A stretch of DNA of 64,000 nucleotides from assembly GCA_011947345.1 (NCBI GenBank), contig JAAVTG010001008.1:1-64000 (forward strand). The letters run 5' to 3'. The notes below the pieces were generated by a model. That model was not told the DNA's origin, ran no database searches, and worked only from the letters and a program-made list of their open reading frames with translations. Position 1 is the first letter of the stretch. Each line of letters starts with the position of its first letter. Below are positions 1-9,542 of this stretch, one piece after another. The translations under genes and the position numbers were made by a program. This stretch comes from Phytophthora quininea (Eukaryota; Oomycota; Peronosporomycetes; Peronosporales; Peronosporaceae).

Positions 1-3
1 AGG

Positions 4-7
4 ACGT
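4..7. repeat. Target-site duplication, left copy
   Basis: ACGT lies immediately before the TG that opens the 5' LTR and recurs at 17305-17308. The match extends to ACGTT if the first T of the LTR is counted, so the duplication is 4 or 5 bases. Ty3/gypsy integrases usually give 4-6. Confidence 0.75.
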
Positions 8-1723
8 TGACACGATGTGAAAGTGGATTTTTCTATGTGGAGTATACTGAACGCAAGATACTGGACGCTGATTGGTGGATGAAAATTTCGAGTGGGAAAC
101 GACGCATGCGTACTGTGAGAGACGGTTTGAACACAGCTGCGCTGGATGCAGGTGTCCTACCAAGGAGGGACCTTAGGTACGAGAAGTGCGCGCAAGGATG
201 CAGAATTCCCTTGGACGCAGATGAGCACTCAGTCTCGGCCGACCCTCGTCCTGAAGGTGGGCTACCTCTTAAGGTGCAAATCTCCGTGCGGAATGTATCC
301 GCACGGGGACCCGCCCTTGCCTTGGTCGGTAACAAAGGCCCTGCAGCACCCGCAGCAGGCATCAAGCATGTCCCAGAATGTGTTCCCACCGAAGTTATCC
401 TGAACGCGGTCCAAGATATCCTGAACGCAGTCCGTGTGTTCTGAACGCAGACCATGATGTTCTGAACGCAGGCCATGACGTCCTGAACGCAGTCGAAGAT
501 CCTGAACGCAGATGAGTCCAAGTCGATATTCCTTGGACGCATCATGCCTCTATGGATTTCACTATACGGATGTATCGAATGTGCGTTCAAGGACTGGCAT
601 CCAAGATGGAAGTGCGTTCAAGATACCAAGTGCGTCCTGAACACAAGTGCGTCCTGGATGATGATCTGTTTTCGGTGCCGATGATTACGCCACAAGTTGA
701 ACTTGGGAAAGAATCCAGTAGAAGTGTCGAGTCGACAAGTCCTGCACATACTCAAGCCAAGATAAACGTAGAAGCCTGATTTGTACCCAGAGTCGCAAGA
801 GCACAGAGAGAAGAGAGAGAGAAAGAGTCTTAGATAAAACAAACAGAGAGTTCGATTTGCCAAGAAGCCCACAAGTGGTTTTGGAAGCGGTTTCCTGAGA
901 GCGCGTGCGTGCAAGGCGTGAAGGACAAGACGACCTGGGTGTCGCCGGGGCTCCCCATCCGTGTCAAGTCAAGTTGGGTAGGGGATCTTAAGGCGCGTGC
1001 GTCCAGGGTTCCCCCATTCCATTTCCCAGTTGGGCCGTCTGTCCGTGGCGACAACCCATTTCATATTCTCCCCACCTCCGGTGCGCGTTGGCAGTAAGCG
1101 TGCAGGAGTCCAAATCGGAACTGTAACTGCGTTCAAGAGCCCCGAGAAGTCCACGGTTGGTCAAGTTCTCCGGCTCAAGCGTCAAGGCCCCGTCTGGCCT
1201 AGTGTTTTTCCCTCGTTGAGGGTGGTGCGCGATCGTCCAGGAGTGTCCAAGGTGACCCGAGTGTCTTGGGTGCACATTCCTAATTGTACTCGGCTACAGA
1301 CCCCCGTCCAAGGGTCTCAAAGAATAAGCGACGGCTACATATTAGTGCGTTTAGCACATCGAATTCTCTGTATTGTTGGTTTTAAGTGGAGAAGTTCTCT
1401 CTACGCTCTACGCTCCACGCTCCCTCGTCTCTCACACCGCACGAGTGCGTTCAAGAGTCAAGTGCGTTCTACAAAGTGCGTCCAAGAACAAGCAAATCCC
1501 CAAACCTTGAGTCCCTGGTGGCAAATCCGGTCCGCCGAATCTAGCGATCGAGCCAACAGGGATTATCACAAGGTGCACGCCAAGTTCCTGAACGCAGATC
1601 AAGGTCTGCGTCCAAGATCTTTCCTGGAAGTTCTGTTTGCCAGATACACTTCCTAGGTACATTCACCCATCTACCGTGGTCACTATACACCCTGGGCGAA
1701 AAGTTTCATCGACCTTCGCCACA
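8..1723 (+). repeat. 5' LTR
   Basis: Long terminal repeat of about 1,716 bases starting TGACAC and ending CCACA. By eye it differs from the 3' copy at about 13 substitutions and three one-base indels. It holds roughly 16 exact copies of the dispersed TGRACGCA motif, including a phased cluster at 401-510, and a GA-rich tract around 780-835. Short open frames inside it are duplicated in the other LTR and do not resemble known proteins, so they are not annotated as genes. Confidence 0.93.
401..510 (+). repeat. Phased cluster of TGAACGCR motifs in the LTR
   Basis: Six copies of TGAACGC followed by A or G start at 401, 422, 442, 463, 483 and 503. Their spacing is 20-21 bases, about two helical turns. 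The spacer bases differ, so this is not a simple tandem repeat. An identical cluster lies in the 3' LTR at 15981-16090. Looser copies in the reverse orientation follow at 582 and 613. Confidence 0.85.
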
Positions 1724-1725
1724 GC

Positions 1726-1743
1726 TGGTGCGCGTGCCCGGAT
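1726..1743 (+). other. Primer-binding site
   Basis: TGGTGCGCGTGCCCGGAT begins two bases after the 5' LTR. Its complement reads like a tRNA 3' end: part of a T-loop, a five-base T-stem strand CCGGG, a seven-base acceptor strand CACGCGC, a discriminator A, and CCA. The tRNA species was not identified. Confidence 0.75.
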
Positions 1744-1827
1744 TTGGTTGCCTAGGATTTCACCAGCATTCAAGGTTTTGCGTTCTGAAGACTGCGTTTA
1801 AGAAAGCGTTTACTCCTGATTACAAGT

Positions 1828-2931
1828 ATGGTGGGAGGACGTGGAAGCGCGAAGAAGTCGGGTCGTGTGACGCTGGGCAAGAGGCCACGCGTCAGTCGCC
1901 GTGTGATGGGAATCCCTCCCGAGCAGCAGGAAGATCTGGATAAAGTGTTGAAAGATGCTCGGAAGCGGAAGTCCCAGAATGCAGCTGCGTCCAAGGACAC
2001 TCAGGTTGCTGAACTTGAAACCCACGACGCTGGCTCTAAGCCAGTTGAGGTGACAAGCGAAAGCAATCTGCGTCCAGAAGATGCAGACTGCGTTCAAGAT
2101 CAGCTGACTCTGAACGTGCGTTCAGAAGAAGCTCAGGCGTCACAGGAAGGCGCCGCTATGGTTGTGTCCCCGGAAGAGGTGGGAGTCTCTGAAGACTCAC
2201 TGCTACCGGGAGGCGATGGTGCGGTCTCTGAACGCACTCTCGCAGTTGTTGAGGAAGAGTCGAAGGCTGCAGTGCCGGATGTACCTGCGTCCAGCACTAG
2301 TAATGGCGTTGAAGACGTGTCGGAAGCTGCGGCGTGTTCGCAGGCTTTGGTGCCCATGACGCAGAGTGCCGATGGAGCTGCGGTTCCGCAAGGTGCACGT
2401 GCTGACAACCGCGTTCAAGGTCCTTCGCCCGAAGAAGTGCGTGCGAGAGCCTATGTGGCTGATGAAGTCCGTCGCTGGGAGAGGACCAACGCTAGGCCAG
2501 TTGTCCCGCCGAACTTGGTTTACCAGTGGCGCGCTGCGGTGCCTGATGCCACGGCTTACAAGCACTTGGCCGCAGATACTTGGACGTACATCAACATTGT
2601 GCTCCGCGCAGGAGGACAAGGTGCACTCTGGGTTGGCAATCTGCGTCCAGAACGCTGGGCGTTCAGCGCTGCTCGAGACTTGGACGGCGTCGACATCCCT
2701 GTTGACGGGTTCAACGCACGCGAATGCACGGCACTGGTACAGACGTTGCTGTTCGAGGCTGGGTTCAGGTTTGACAACCTGATCCCTGAATGGTATATGG
2801 CTCGTGCGTCCAGAGTCCCCTGGGACATTGTGCACGGCATAGCCAGAGACCTCCAGCGTACCCTGGCCGCAGAGTTAGTTGAGTGGAAGCAGTTGACCGC
2901 TGGAGTTGAGTGCCGAGAGGTCCACCCCTGA
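1828..2931 (+). CDS. Gag polyprotein, N-terminal segment
   Basis: A 367-codon frame opens about 100 bases after the primer-binding site. The first 60 residues are basic (residues 1-30 are rich in G, K and R). An acidic low-complexity stretch follows, then a more globular part (about 210-360) with several Trp and Arg residues. I do not recognise a named domain. It ends in a run of four C at 2926-2929 and runs into the next frame one base out, so a one-base contraction there would fuse it to the following segment. Codons carrying the TGCGTCCA/TGCGTTCA motif are read in all three phases here (LRP, CVQ, ASK). The assignment to gag rests on position and on continuity with the capsid and nucleocapsid frames downstream. 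Confidence 0.6.
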   Translation: MVGGRGSAKKSGRVTLGKRPRVSRRVMGIPPEQQEDLDKVLKDARKRKSQNAAASKDTQVAELETHDAGSKPVEVTSESNLRPEDADCVQDQLTLNVRSEEAQASQEGAAMVVSPEEVGVSEDSLLPGGDGAVSERTLAVVEEESKAAVPDVPASSTSNGVEDVSEAAACSQALVPMTQSADGAAVPQGARADNRVQGPSPEEVRARAYVADEVRRWERTNARPVVPPNLVYQWRAAVPDATAYKHLAADTWTYINIVLRAGGQGALWVGNLRPERWAFSAARDLDGVDIPVDGFNARECTALVQTLLFEAGFRFDNLIPEWYMARASRVPWDIVHGIARDLQRTLAAELVEWKQLTAGVECREVHP

Positions 2932-4530
2932 CTGCGTCTCAGGAGCAGACTGAGGCTGAACGCAGTGGGAATACTGAACGCAGTGGAGATGCTGAACGCA
3001 GTACGAATGCTGAACGCACCCCTCGATCGCAAACTGCTATCAGTGACCAAGACTGGAGTACGGACATGGAAGTCGATCAGGATGAGGTTGCGGCGTTTGG
3101 ATATGAGTTCGCGTGGAGGCTCTCCACGGCTGGCCTGTTAATGCCAGTCGAGCCCAGTGAGTCCTCGAGGGGCGAACCTGCGTCCAAGCGCCACCAACTC
3201 CGACCTCCGCGTCCAGCACCCACTCCGCCTCCGGCATCCACTCCGTCGCTGAGCTCGCTGCCGTCCCGGATGCCATCTGAGATGTCGTCGACTCTCGCGG
3301 TGGGTGTTGAACGTCTCGCCATTCAGGATGCCGGGCAAGTGCAGGATGCAGACGAACCAATGCTGCCAGCACCAGTACCGAGCTCGATCGGGCCGACTGG
3401 AACCACTGATGAGTCGTGGCCTTCAACGCAGACGTCGCACAACAGTTCGTCGTCATCCTCAATGCTGTCAGTGGGACATGGCGCTTCGGCGCACATGCCG
3501 TATGCAAGCCCTGTCGGGTATGTCTTCGCCGCTCGTCCGGGTGGTGAAAGTTTCGATGGTGCTCCATTCGGGACGATCACCCGCACTGTGTATCCTGCGC
3601 GAAGACAAGCTCAGACGGATGTGCACTCTGTGCAGACTGCGTCCAGGACGCATGTCCAGGACGCGGACGGAGACGCATTCAGCCCAAGCCCAGCGCTGGG
3701 TGGCGATGGTGATGCACACTCTGGAGTTGCCATGCCCTCGAGGGGCGAAGGTCATCTTGAACGCAGTACACCGATCGTTCACCCTGAACGCGGTCCGTCG
3801 CCAGCACACTCTCGGACGCAGTCCGTCTCCAGTGTCAACTGGATGCAGACGCAGAGCGAGGTTGTGCGGATGCGTCGAGAGGTCGAAGAGCAGCGTGCTG
3901 AAGACCAGCGTGTTCAGCATGCAATGCGACAAGAACTTCACAACTCACTCGCCGAGATGCGTGCGATGCAGGAATCCTTAATGCGTTCAGCGGCTGCCCG
4001 ACAGCGTCCGGAACGCACTCCGCCATCTTCGTCTCCCGCGCGGGATGTCCAGCACTCGAGAGAAGTCGCCATCCAGGAGGCAGTGCGCCAGGAACGTGAG
4101 CGCGTGGAAGCCTTGTACGCAGAACGCTGGAAGCAGCAGGCCGCGCAGGCAGATGCCGAACGCGAGCGCTTGATTGCAGAGACGAGTGCGGGCTTGAACG
4201 CACAAGTCGAGTCCCTGCAGCGCGCAGTGTCGAGTGTCCAGGAAGAACGGAGAAATGAGAGGCTGGCGGCCGAAGACCGACAACGTTTTCAAGCCAGTCA
4301 GTTGCGCGAGCTTCGCGCGACACTCACCCAAGTTCAAGGGTCACAACCGACTCCTCGTCCTCATCCAGCAACCACATACAAAGATGAAGGTAACTTTACC
4401 CCTCATTTTGCAACCGCTGGTCCGAGTAATGGAGCTTTTAGAACCCGAGGACGCGCGTCGGCGCAGGCCTCAACGCAGGTTGTCGCTGCGCAGGCCCCCG
4501 GCACCATAGCACTGCCAGAACCGAACCTGC
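2910..4530 (+). CDS. Gag polyprotein, Ser/Pro-rich and coiled-coil segment
   Basis: This continues the gag polyprotein. It starts with a six-residue repeat (variants of AERSGN) encoded by 18-base units that each carry TGAACGCA. A long Ser/Pro/Thr-rich linker follows, then a clear coiled coil rich in R, E, Q and A (about 3850-4330). The frame stays open to 4904, but after about 4530 its composition turns artificial (Arg/Pro only), and the natural sequence continues one frame back. The true coding path therefore shifts near 4430-4530. The N-terminal extension upstream of the capsid domain totals about 900 codons, which is long for a gypsy gag. Confidence 0.6.
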
Positions 4531-4546
4531 GTTCAAGCGTGAGCCC

Positions 4547-5278
4547 GTGGGCGACGCCGCGGAAGCCCCGAGGACTTCAACGAAGACGCCCGCCGCGCAG
4601 TCGACTCTCCCGCAGATCAAGACTGAGAAGTCAGCATCTAAGAAGTCTCGGAAGAAGACCAAGGCGAAGAAGACCAGGCGTGATCCCGACCCGTCGTCGT
4701 CCAACTCGGACTCTGACTCCAGTTCAAGTTCCAGAGACGACTACAGTGACGGCAGCTCTACGGACTCCGACAGTGATTCCAGCGGAAATGTGCGTTCAGG
4801 AACGGCCTCGTCAACCCCGAACGCAGATGGTTCGACGGTGTGGACTTACCGCCCGTACATTGTCTTCAACGCACTCCCGCAGTTCGACGACAGTGCGCGT
4901 TTAGAAGATCGCGTGGGCTGGTGGGAGCGCTTCAGGGACTTGTGCGCCCAAGGAGCTTGGACCGACGTAATGAAGGTCCGACAGCTCCGAGCACGTATGT
5001 CCGCCCCGTTGAGGAACTGGATCACCCAACTGCCCAAGCACGTGGGTTCAGACTGGAAGCGACTGTCCAAGAGGTTCAGGCGTCTATACTGCAGTCAAGA
5101 GAGCTCATACTACGAGAGGTACTTCACCATGAAGATGCGTTCAGGAGAAACAGCACGAGAATTCCTTTATCGTCTGAACGCAGTCGGCGTCAAGGCCCGG
5201 ATAAAGTTCAGGACAAAGCGTCCAAGCGCGAACGCCACATTCGCCGCTTCATCAAGAAGCTCAAGGATCGTGAGTTAA
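4547..5278 (+). CDS. Gag polyprotein, capsid (retrotransposon gag) domain
   Basis: A Lys-rich and Ser/Asp-rich linker leads into a typical retrotransposon gag domain at about 4840-5230. It shows an aromatic W-x3-F pattern (WWERF), helical segments with RLSKRFRRLYC, and the conserved YYERYFTMKMR / ETAREFLYRLN region. After about 5222 the natural sequence (RHIRRFIKKLKDRELKIAL) continues one frame back, within 4840-5667. This indicates another one-base contraction. The product assembles the virus-like particle in the family. Confidence is high for the domain and lower for exact joins. Confidence 0.8.
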   Translation: MGDAAEAPRTSTKTPAAQSTLPQIKTEKSASKKSRKKTKAKKTRRDPDPSSSNSDSDSSSSSRDDYSDGSSTDSDSDSSGNVRSGTASSTPNADGSTVWTYRPYIVFNALPQFDDSARLEDRVGWWERFRDLCAQGAWTDVMKVRQLRARMSAPLRNWITQLPKHVGSDWKRLSKRFRRLYCSQESSYYERYFTMKMRSGETAREFLYRLNAVGVKARIKFRTKRPSANATFAASSRSSRIVS

Positions 5279-5576
5279 AGATCGCGTTGCAAGGGAACAA
5301 GTTTAAGAGCATCGATGATCTGGAGCAAGCAATCCGGCGTCATGAAGAAGTATGGCGTGAAGATGGTTCTGACGCTTCGACTATGCCCCGGACGCGAGAC
5401 GCCCGTGCCGATAACATCCCTCGGGACCGATTCAAGTCTGGACGCAGGGTGCGTATATCGCGCACAACGCAGACCAAGATCAAGGATCAGAGGAAGAAAG
5501 GCATGTACGTTTTCACGAGTCTGACGACGACGCAAGCTACGCAGACGACGAAGAGTAGTTCCCTTCGACGCATGTC

Positions 5577-6077
5577 ATGGTGGCCCGCCGCCCCGACAGC
5601 CGTGAAGGCCGCAAGCCTGAGGTGCGTCCAAGGGGCGATGTGCGTTCAAGAACCCAGGAGTCCCTGAACGCAGACATCACTCAGCAGATTTACCGTGTGC
5701 TGGAGAATGTCGGCTGGAGTCCTCAACAGTCTCAAGGCAACATGCGTTCAGGACCTACCTCGCCCAAGACGCAGAATCCTCAACGCAGCGAACTCTGTGA
5801 AAGATGTGGAAGCTGGTCGCATTCGACTGAGAATTGCTGGAAAGACTTAGTGTGCGAACGTTGTGGAGAACGCGGGCATCCAACTCGCAAGTGCTGGAGG
5901 AAGAAGTGCGTCCTGTGTGAGAAGTACCATCGTGAAGGCCAGTGTGAAGCCGCTCAGGCATTTCAAGAAGTGAAGAAGCTTGCCAGCCAAGGTGCACTCA
6001 AAGACCTGCCGGATCATGTCAGAACGCAGTTTCTTGACGAGGTCATGGCCGATCCTGGGGAATCGCAGTTAAACTAA
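5577..6077 (+). CDS. Gag polyprotein, nucleocapsid with three zinc knuckles
   Basis: Two CX2CX4HX4C knuckles (CERCGSWSHSTENC, CERCGERGHPTRKC) and a third variant CX2CX3HX4C (CVLCEKYHREGQC) lie at about 5800-5945. They identify the RNA-binding nucleocapsid part of gag. In the same frame upstream, an acidic stretch from about 5440 ends in an in-frame TAG at 5556-5558, and open sequence resumes directly after it. The gag frame closes with TAA at 6075-6077. The protease frame begins in another phase about 50 bases later. Confidence 0.85.
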   Translation: MVARRPDSREGRKPEVRPRGDVRSRTQESLNADITQQIYRVLENVGWSPQQSQGNMRSGPTSPKTQNPQRSELCERCGSWSHSTENCWKDLVCERCGERGHPTRKCWRKKCVLCEKYHREGQCEAAQAFQEVKKLASQGALKDLPDHVRTQFLDEVMADPGESQLN

Positions 6078-6129
6078 CACGCCCGCTGGACGGGGTCCAG
6101 AACGCGTCGGGCGCGCGAAACCCCAAGGA

Positions 6130-7779
6130 TTGTGTGGCTTAGTGTATGTAGGCCCAGAGCTGAGAAGGAAACGAAACCAAGATAACCAACAATGCATGGC
6201 AATACATGAAGATCCGACATCCGACCAAAACCGACCGACTCTTGAACGCAGTAATGCGCCTCTAGATCTTGAACGCACTTGTGTGCGTTCAGACCTTGAG
6301 TGCAATAATATGCGTCCAGAAGACCAAGACTACGGGGAACAAGTGGAGTTCCAGTTGGGACCCGGCGAGAGATTCGGTTGGTGGAAGGATCACGAAGTAC
6401 CGGACAAGCATGAGGTTGCCATGGTGCATGGCGCGATCAACAATTATCGCACCCAAGTTCTTCTGGACTCGGGGGCGTCCGTGAGCATTGTGAGCTTTGA
6501 CTTTGCGCGTAAGTTAGGACTCAAGCTCAGGACGCAGAAGTTGATGAAAGTGTCAGGGTTGGGTGGAGTGCCCACCTACATCTCAGCTCACACTCAAGTG
6601 AAGATTACGCTTGGGTGGAGAGTGGTCTACATCATGACGATTTTGGTTGCGAACATTGGCGAAGGAGTGGACGTGCTACTTGGAATGAACTTCATGTTCG
6701 CCGCAGGAGTGCGGTTGTGCGTTCGAGGAGGACTGGTGCAGCTTCCTGACGAGGAGACTGTTCTGATCTACGGCGGGCCTTCCAGACGCAGAGGTCTTGA
6801 CCTCGCGGTCAGACCTACAGAATATCTGTATCTGCGTCCAGGAGACTTTGCCATCGTGAAGGTTCGTTATGGACAGTCTAATCCCCAACGCGAACTGGTT
6901 TGGGCTGGACGCGGAGACCGATGGGTGACCAAGATCATCTACGGTGCACGGTCGTGGCCAGTAGCTGTCAAGGTGGTGAATGTCTCGAACCGGATGGTAT
7001 CGATCGACCCCGGGGTGTCTGTGGCTAGGATTGTTGAGTATGGCCGCTACCCCACCGGACGGTTTGTGCGTCCAGGGACCCCACGCTATCTGGAGTGGCA
7101 ACACCTCATCTACGAGCACACGGTGTCCCGAGAAGCAAGGCTGCGTGCAGAACGACTGGAGCGACTCGCGGAAGAAGCTGAACCACCATGCGTTCCGCGT
7201 CCAGAGTACCCGTGGCCGACTAAGATACTGCCAAGACCTGCTGAATGCACGGCTGAAGTACGGATCGCCAAGCTACAGAACGCTTTGGGAGGAAGCTCGT
7301 CCTCTGTGCGGACAACCCCTGGACGCAGACCTCGAATGGTGGATGCCTCAACGCAGACGGACCCGACTGATCTGGGTGAGCAATCCCCAGACACAGGGAA
7401 TATGATGCGTTCAGGGATCGCCGGGCCGCAAAGATTTGTGGAGGTGTGTTCAGAAGATGATGACGACAGTGATGGTCTGAGTGTGGACAGGTCCAATCTG
7501 GACTTGGACGACTTCCCAATGCAGAACGCAGTTGGAACCCCAGTCGCGAAATTGGAGCGTGAGTATGCTCGAGTAATGAGGGTGACTGCTGAAGAGTTGG
7601 ACCTGGAGCCGGGAGTGTATCTCCGCGAAGGCAGTGAGCGTATGGCACAATTGCGTGATGAGCTCACGATGCTCCCAGAGTTGGCAGATCTCACTCCCGC
7701 ATGCGATATTCAGAAAGCAGATGTGGGCGTCCAAGGCGTGACCACCCCGAGATGGAAGAACAGTTGCGATGCGTTCTAG
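6130..7779 (+). CDS. Pol: aspartic protease segment
   Basis: A 549-codon frame contains a retropepsin-like aspartic protease. The catalytic motif LLDSGASVSIVS lies at about 6460-6500, followed by a glycine-rich flap-like region and GVDVLLGMNFM, which matches the ILG motif that closes the family fold. The C-terminal 200 residues form a linker rich in acidic residues. The frame ends at 7779, but RT coding continues from one frame back after a run of four C at 7746-7749. A base lost in that run would fuse protease and RT, which is the usual gypsy arrangement. A programmed -1 shift is an alternative, but the same pattern recurs in host genes. Confidence 0.85.
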   Translation: MCGLVYVGPELRRKRNQDNQQCMAIHEDPTSDQNRPTLERSNAPLDLERTCVRSDLECNNMRPEDQDYGEQVEFQLGPGERFGWWKDHEVPDKHEVAMVHGAINNYRTQVLLDSGASVSIVSFDFARKLGLKLRTQKLMKVSGLGGVPTYISAHTQVKITLGWRVVYIMTILVANIGEGVDVLLGMNFMFAAGVRLCVRGGLVQLPDEETVLIYGGPSRRRGLDLAVRPTEYLYLRPGDFAIVKVRYGQSNPQRELVWAGRGDRWVTKIIYGARSWPVAVKVVNVSNRMVSIDPGVSVARIVEYGRYPTGRFVRPGTPRYLEWQHLIYEHTVSREARLRAERLERLAEEAEPPCVPRPEYPWPTKILPRPAECTAEVRIAKLQNALGGSSSSVRTTPGRRPRMVDASTQTDPTDLGEQSPDTGNMMRSGIAGPQRFVEVCSEDDDDSDGLSVDRSNLDLDDFPMQNAVGTPVAKLEREYARVMRVTAEELDLEPGVYLREGSERMAQLRDELTMLPELADLTPACDIQKADVGVQGVTTPRWKNSCDAF

Positions 7780-8765
7780 AACGACATCGCTCCATCTTTC
7801 TCGGAGATGCCAACGCAGCCCCAGCACCTGCACGCGGGGTGGTCTGCGACCTGGATGTCGGAGACGCTAGGCCAGTGGCTCAACGCGCCCGACAGGTTGC
7901 ACCACACCTGCTGCTGAAAGTTTATGAGCTGTTGAAGAAGCTGTTGGAGACAGGTCTCATTGAGTTCTCCGAATCGCCTTGGGCTTCACCCATCGTGATC
8001 GTCCTGAAGAAGAACGGCATCGACATCCGCATGTGTATCGACTACCGCGTTGTGAACAGTTTCATTAAGCTGTCAAACTACCCTCTACCCTTGATCGACG
8101 ATCTACTGATTGGGTTTGAGGCAGCGATGTGGTTTATGTCACTCGATATGGCGAGCGGTTTCTGGGCGATTCTGATGACTGAACGCGCAAAGCTGATTTC
8201 AGCATTTATTTGTCCCTTCGGCCACTTCCAGTGGATCCGATTGCCTTTTGGACTTAAGAACGCACCTCTGATCTACCAACAAGTGATCAACAATTGTTTG
8301 TGGGGATTTGTGCGTCTGCCACCGGAGGAAGAAGCTAAAGTTGACCCGGAAGTTCTGGAATTCTTGAAGTTGGACGCACCAAGTCCTGAACGCACCTCGT
8401 GCGAACAAGAGGTTCCGGCCTTGACTGATCAGATGACAGTGTTCCAGCGGAACATACCCGCACCCAAGCAAATGGGCCCAGTTCTTGGACGCAGTTCGTA
8501 CATCGATGATATTGCCCACGGGGCAGAATCTTGGACGCAGCTGTGCGAAGATCTGAATGCACTATTGTTCCGATTGCGGTACTGGAGGATTTCGGTGAGT
8601 TTACCCAAGAGTGAGTTCGGCAAATTGTCGATACCGTATCTGTCACATGAGGTCAGTGCTGAGGGCATCCGAGCCACACCCAAGATTGTGAAGGGCGTTC
8701 AAGAACTTCCGTTCCCGTCGACACTCAAAGGAGTTCAATCATTCATGGGGAGTCTGAATTACTAG
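7701..8765 (+). CDS. Pol: reverse transcriptase segment, ends at in-frame TAG
   Basis: Typical Ty3/gypsy RT landmarks are in order: SPWASPIVIVLKK, MCIDYRVVNS, YPLPLIDDLL, LDMASGFWAI, RLPFGLKNAP, and the catalytic YIDD at about 8500. Coding from about 7750 to 8762 is uninterrupted. A TAG at 8763-8765 falls in the connection region after SLNY, where the family normally has another aromatic or Arg residue, and the same frame continues afterwards (NKFIEDLPVIAAVLYEL). The stop is not a homopolymer artefact. It could be a point mutation or, less likely, a readthrough codon. Confidence 0.9.
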   Translation: MRYSESRCGRPRRDHPEMEEQLRCVLERHRSIFLGDANAAPAPARGVVCDLDVGDARPVAQRARQVAPHLLLKVYELLKKLLETGLIEFSESPWASPIVIVLKKNGIDIRMCIDYRVVNSFIKLSNYPLPLIDDLLIGFEAAMWFMSLDMASGFWAILMTERAKLISAFICPFGHFQWIRLPFGLKNAPLIYQQVINNCLWGFVRLPPEEEAKVDPEVLEFLKLDAPSPERTSCEQEVPALTDQMTVFQRNIPAPKQMGPVLGRSSYIDDIAHGAESWTQLCEDLNALLFRLRYWRISVSLPKSEFGKLSIPYLSHEVSAEGIRATPKIVKGVQELPFPSTLKGVQSFMGSLNY

Positions 8766-8789
8766 AACAAGTTTATCGAGGACTTACCT

Positions 8790-9542
8790 GTGATTGCAGC
8801 TGTCTTGTACGAGTTGAATGACGACCAAGTGCGTTCAGGAAGAGACTTATCCCGAGCGAAAACTGCGTTCGAGATCTTGAAGCGGAAGATCGTATCAACT
8901 CCGTTGTTACGACATCCTGAACGCACTCGGCAGTTCATAATCATTCCGCATGCAAACCCTTGGGCGGCTAGTGCTGTTCTTGGTCAAGAGCACGATGGTG
9001 TTATTCAGCCGGTGCGCTTCACGGGGCTCGTTCTGAACGAGTTTGAAATCCGGTACCACATCGCAGAAAAGGAAGTCATAGCGATCCTGCGCGTCCTGGA
9101 ATTGTTCAGACCTCTGATTTTCGGGAATCCCTTTCCAGTTGTGGTGTACACTCGGTACTCGGTACTGAAGTGGCTTCTCGAATCAAGCTCTGCCGACGGA
9201 CGTTGTCTTCGATGGGGTCTGGAGTTGTCGAAATGGTCTCTGGAGATTCGCCGCGTTCAGCATGATGAGGATGGGCTCGCCGCGATCTTGGGCGCAGTTA
9301 TCACACCGCGTGAGCACTTGGACGCAGTTTCCGAGGAACTGATCCCAGCCAAGGGGCGCGTCAAGCCTCCGCCTCCGATTAGCATCGAAATGCTGGAGGC
9401 AGACTTCGAAGGGATTGTTCTGAGTTTCGACGGCGCAGCCAAGACCTCGACGCGACAAGGGAGTTGCGGATGCATCCTGTGGCAGTTGCCTGGATGCATG
9501 TCTTGGATGCACGAGGATTCATCTTGGAAGATGTCACTGTGA
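8790..9542 (+). CDS. Pol: RT connection and RNase H start
   Basis: Same frame as the RT upstream of the TAG. It covers the RT/RNase H tether domain (LRHPERTRQFIIIPHANP, then AEKEVIAILRVLELFRPLIF) and the beginning of the RNase H fold with the first catalytic Asp (LSFDGAAKTST, about 9430). The frame then drifts into a stop at 9542. The rest of RNase H is found one frame back, which is consistent with a lost G in the GG near 9498. Confidence 0.85.
   Translation: MIAAVLYELNDDQVRSGRDLSRAKTAFEILKRKIVSTPLLRHPERTRQFIIIPHANPWAASAVLGQEHDGVIQPVRFTGLVLNEFEIRYHIAEKEVIAILRVLELFRPLIFGNPFPVVVYTRYSVLKWLLESSSADGRCLRWGLELSKWSLEIRRVQHDEDGLAAILGAVITPREHLDAVSEELIPAKGRVKPPPPISIEMLEADFEGIVLSFDGAAKTSTRQGSCGCILWQLPGCMSWMHEDSSWKMSL

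Noticed and set aside
400..700. Motif cluster as a CRISPR array
   Set aside because: The repeats are only 8-10 bases, the spacing is 20 bases, there are no cas genes, and the context is an LTR of a eukaryotic retrotransposon.
8..1723. Open frames inside the LTRs (up to 219 codons), duplicated at 15.6-17.2 kb
   Set aside because: They overlap on both strands, contain the dispersed motif translated as LNAV or CVQ, and show no protein-family features. They are chance frames in an LTR.
7701..7779. Programmed -1 frameshift between protease and RT
   Set aside because: No slippery heptamer is visible, and the same one-base loss at C runs recurs in host genes, so a consensus error is simpler.
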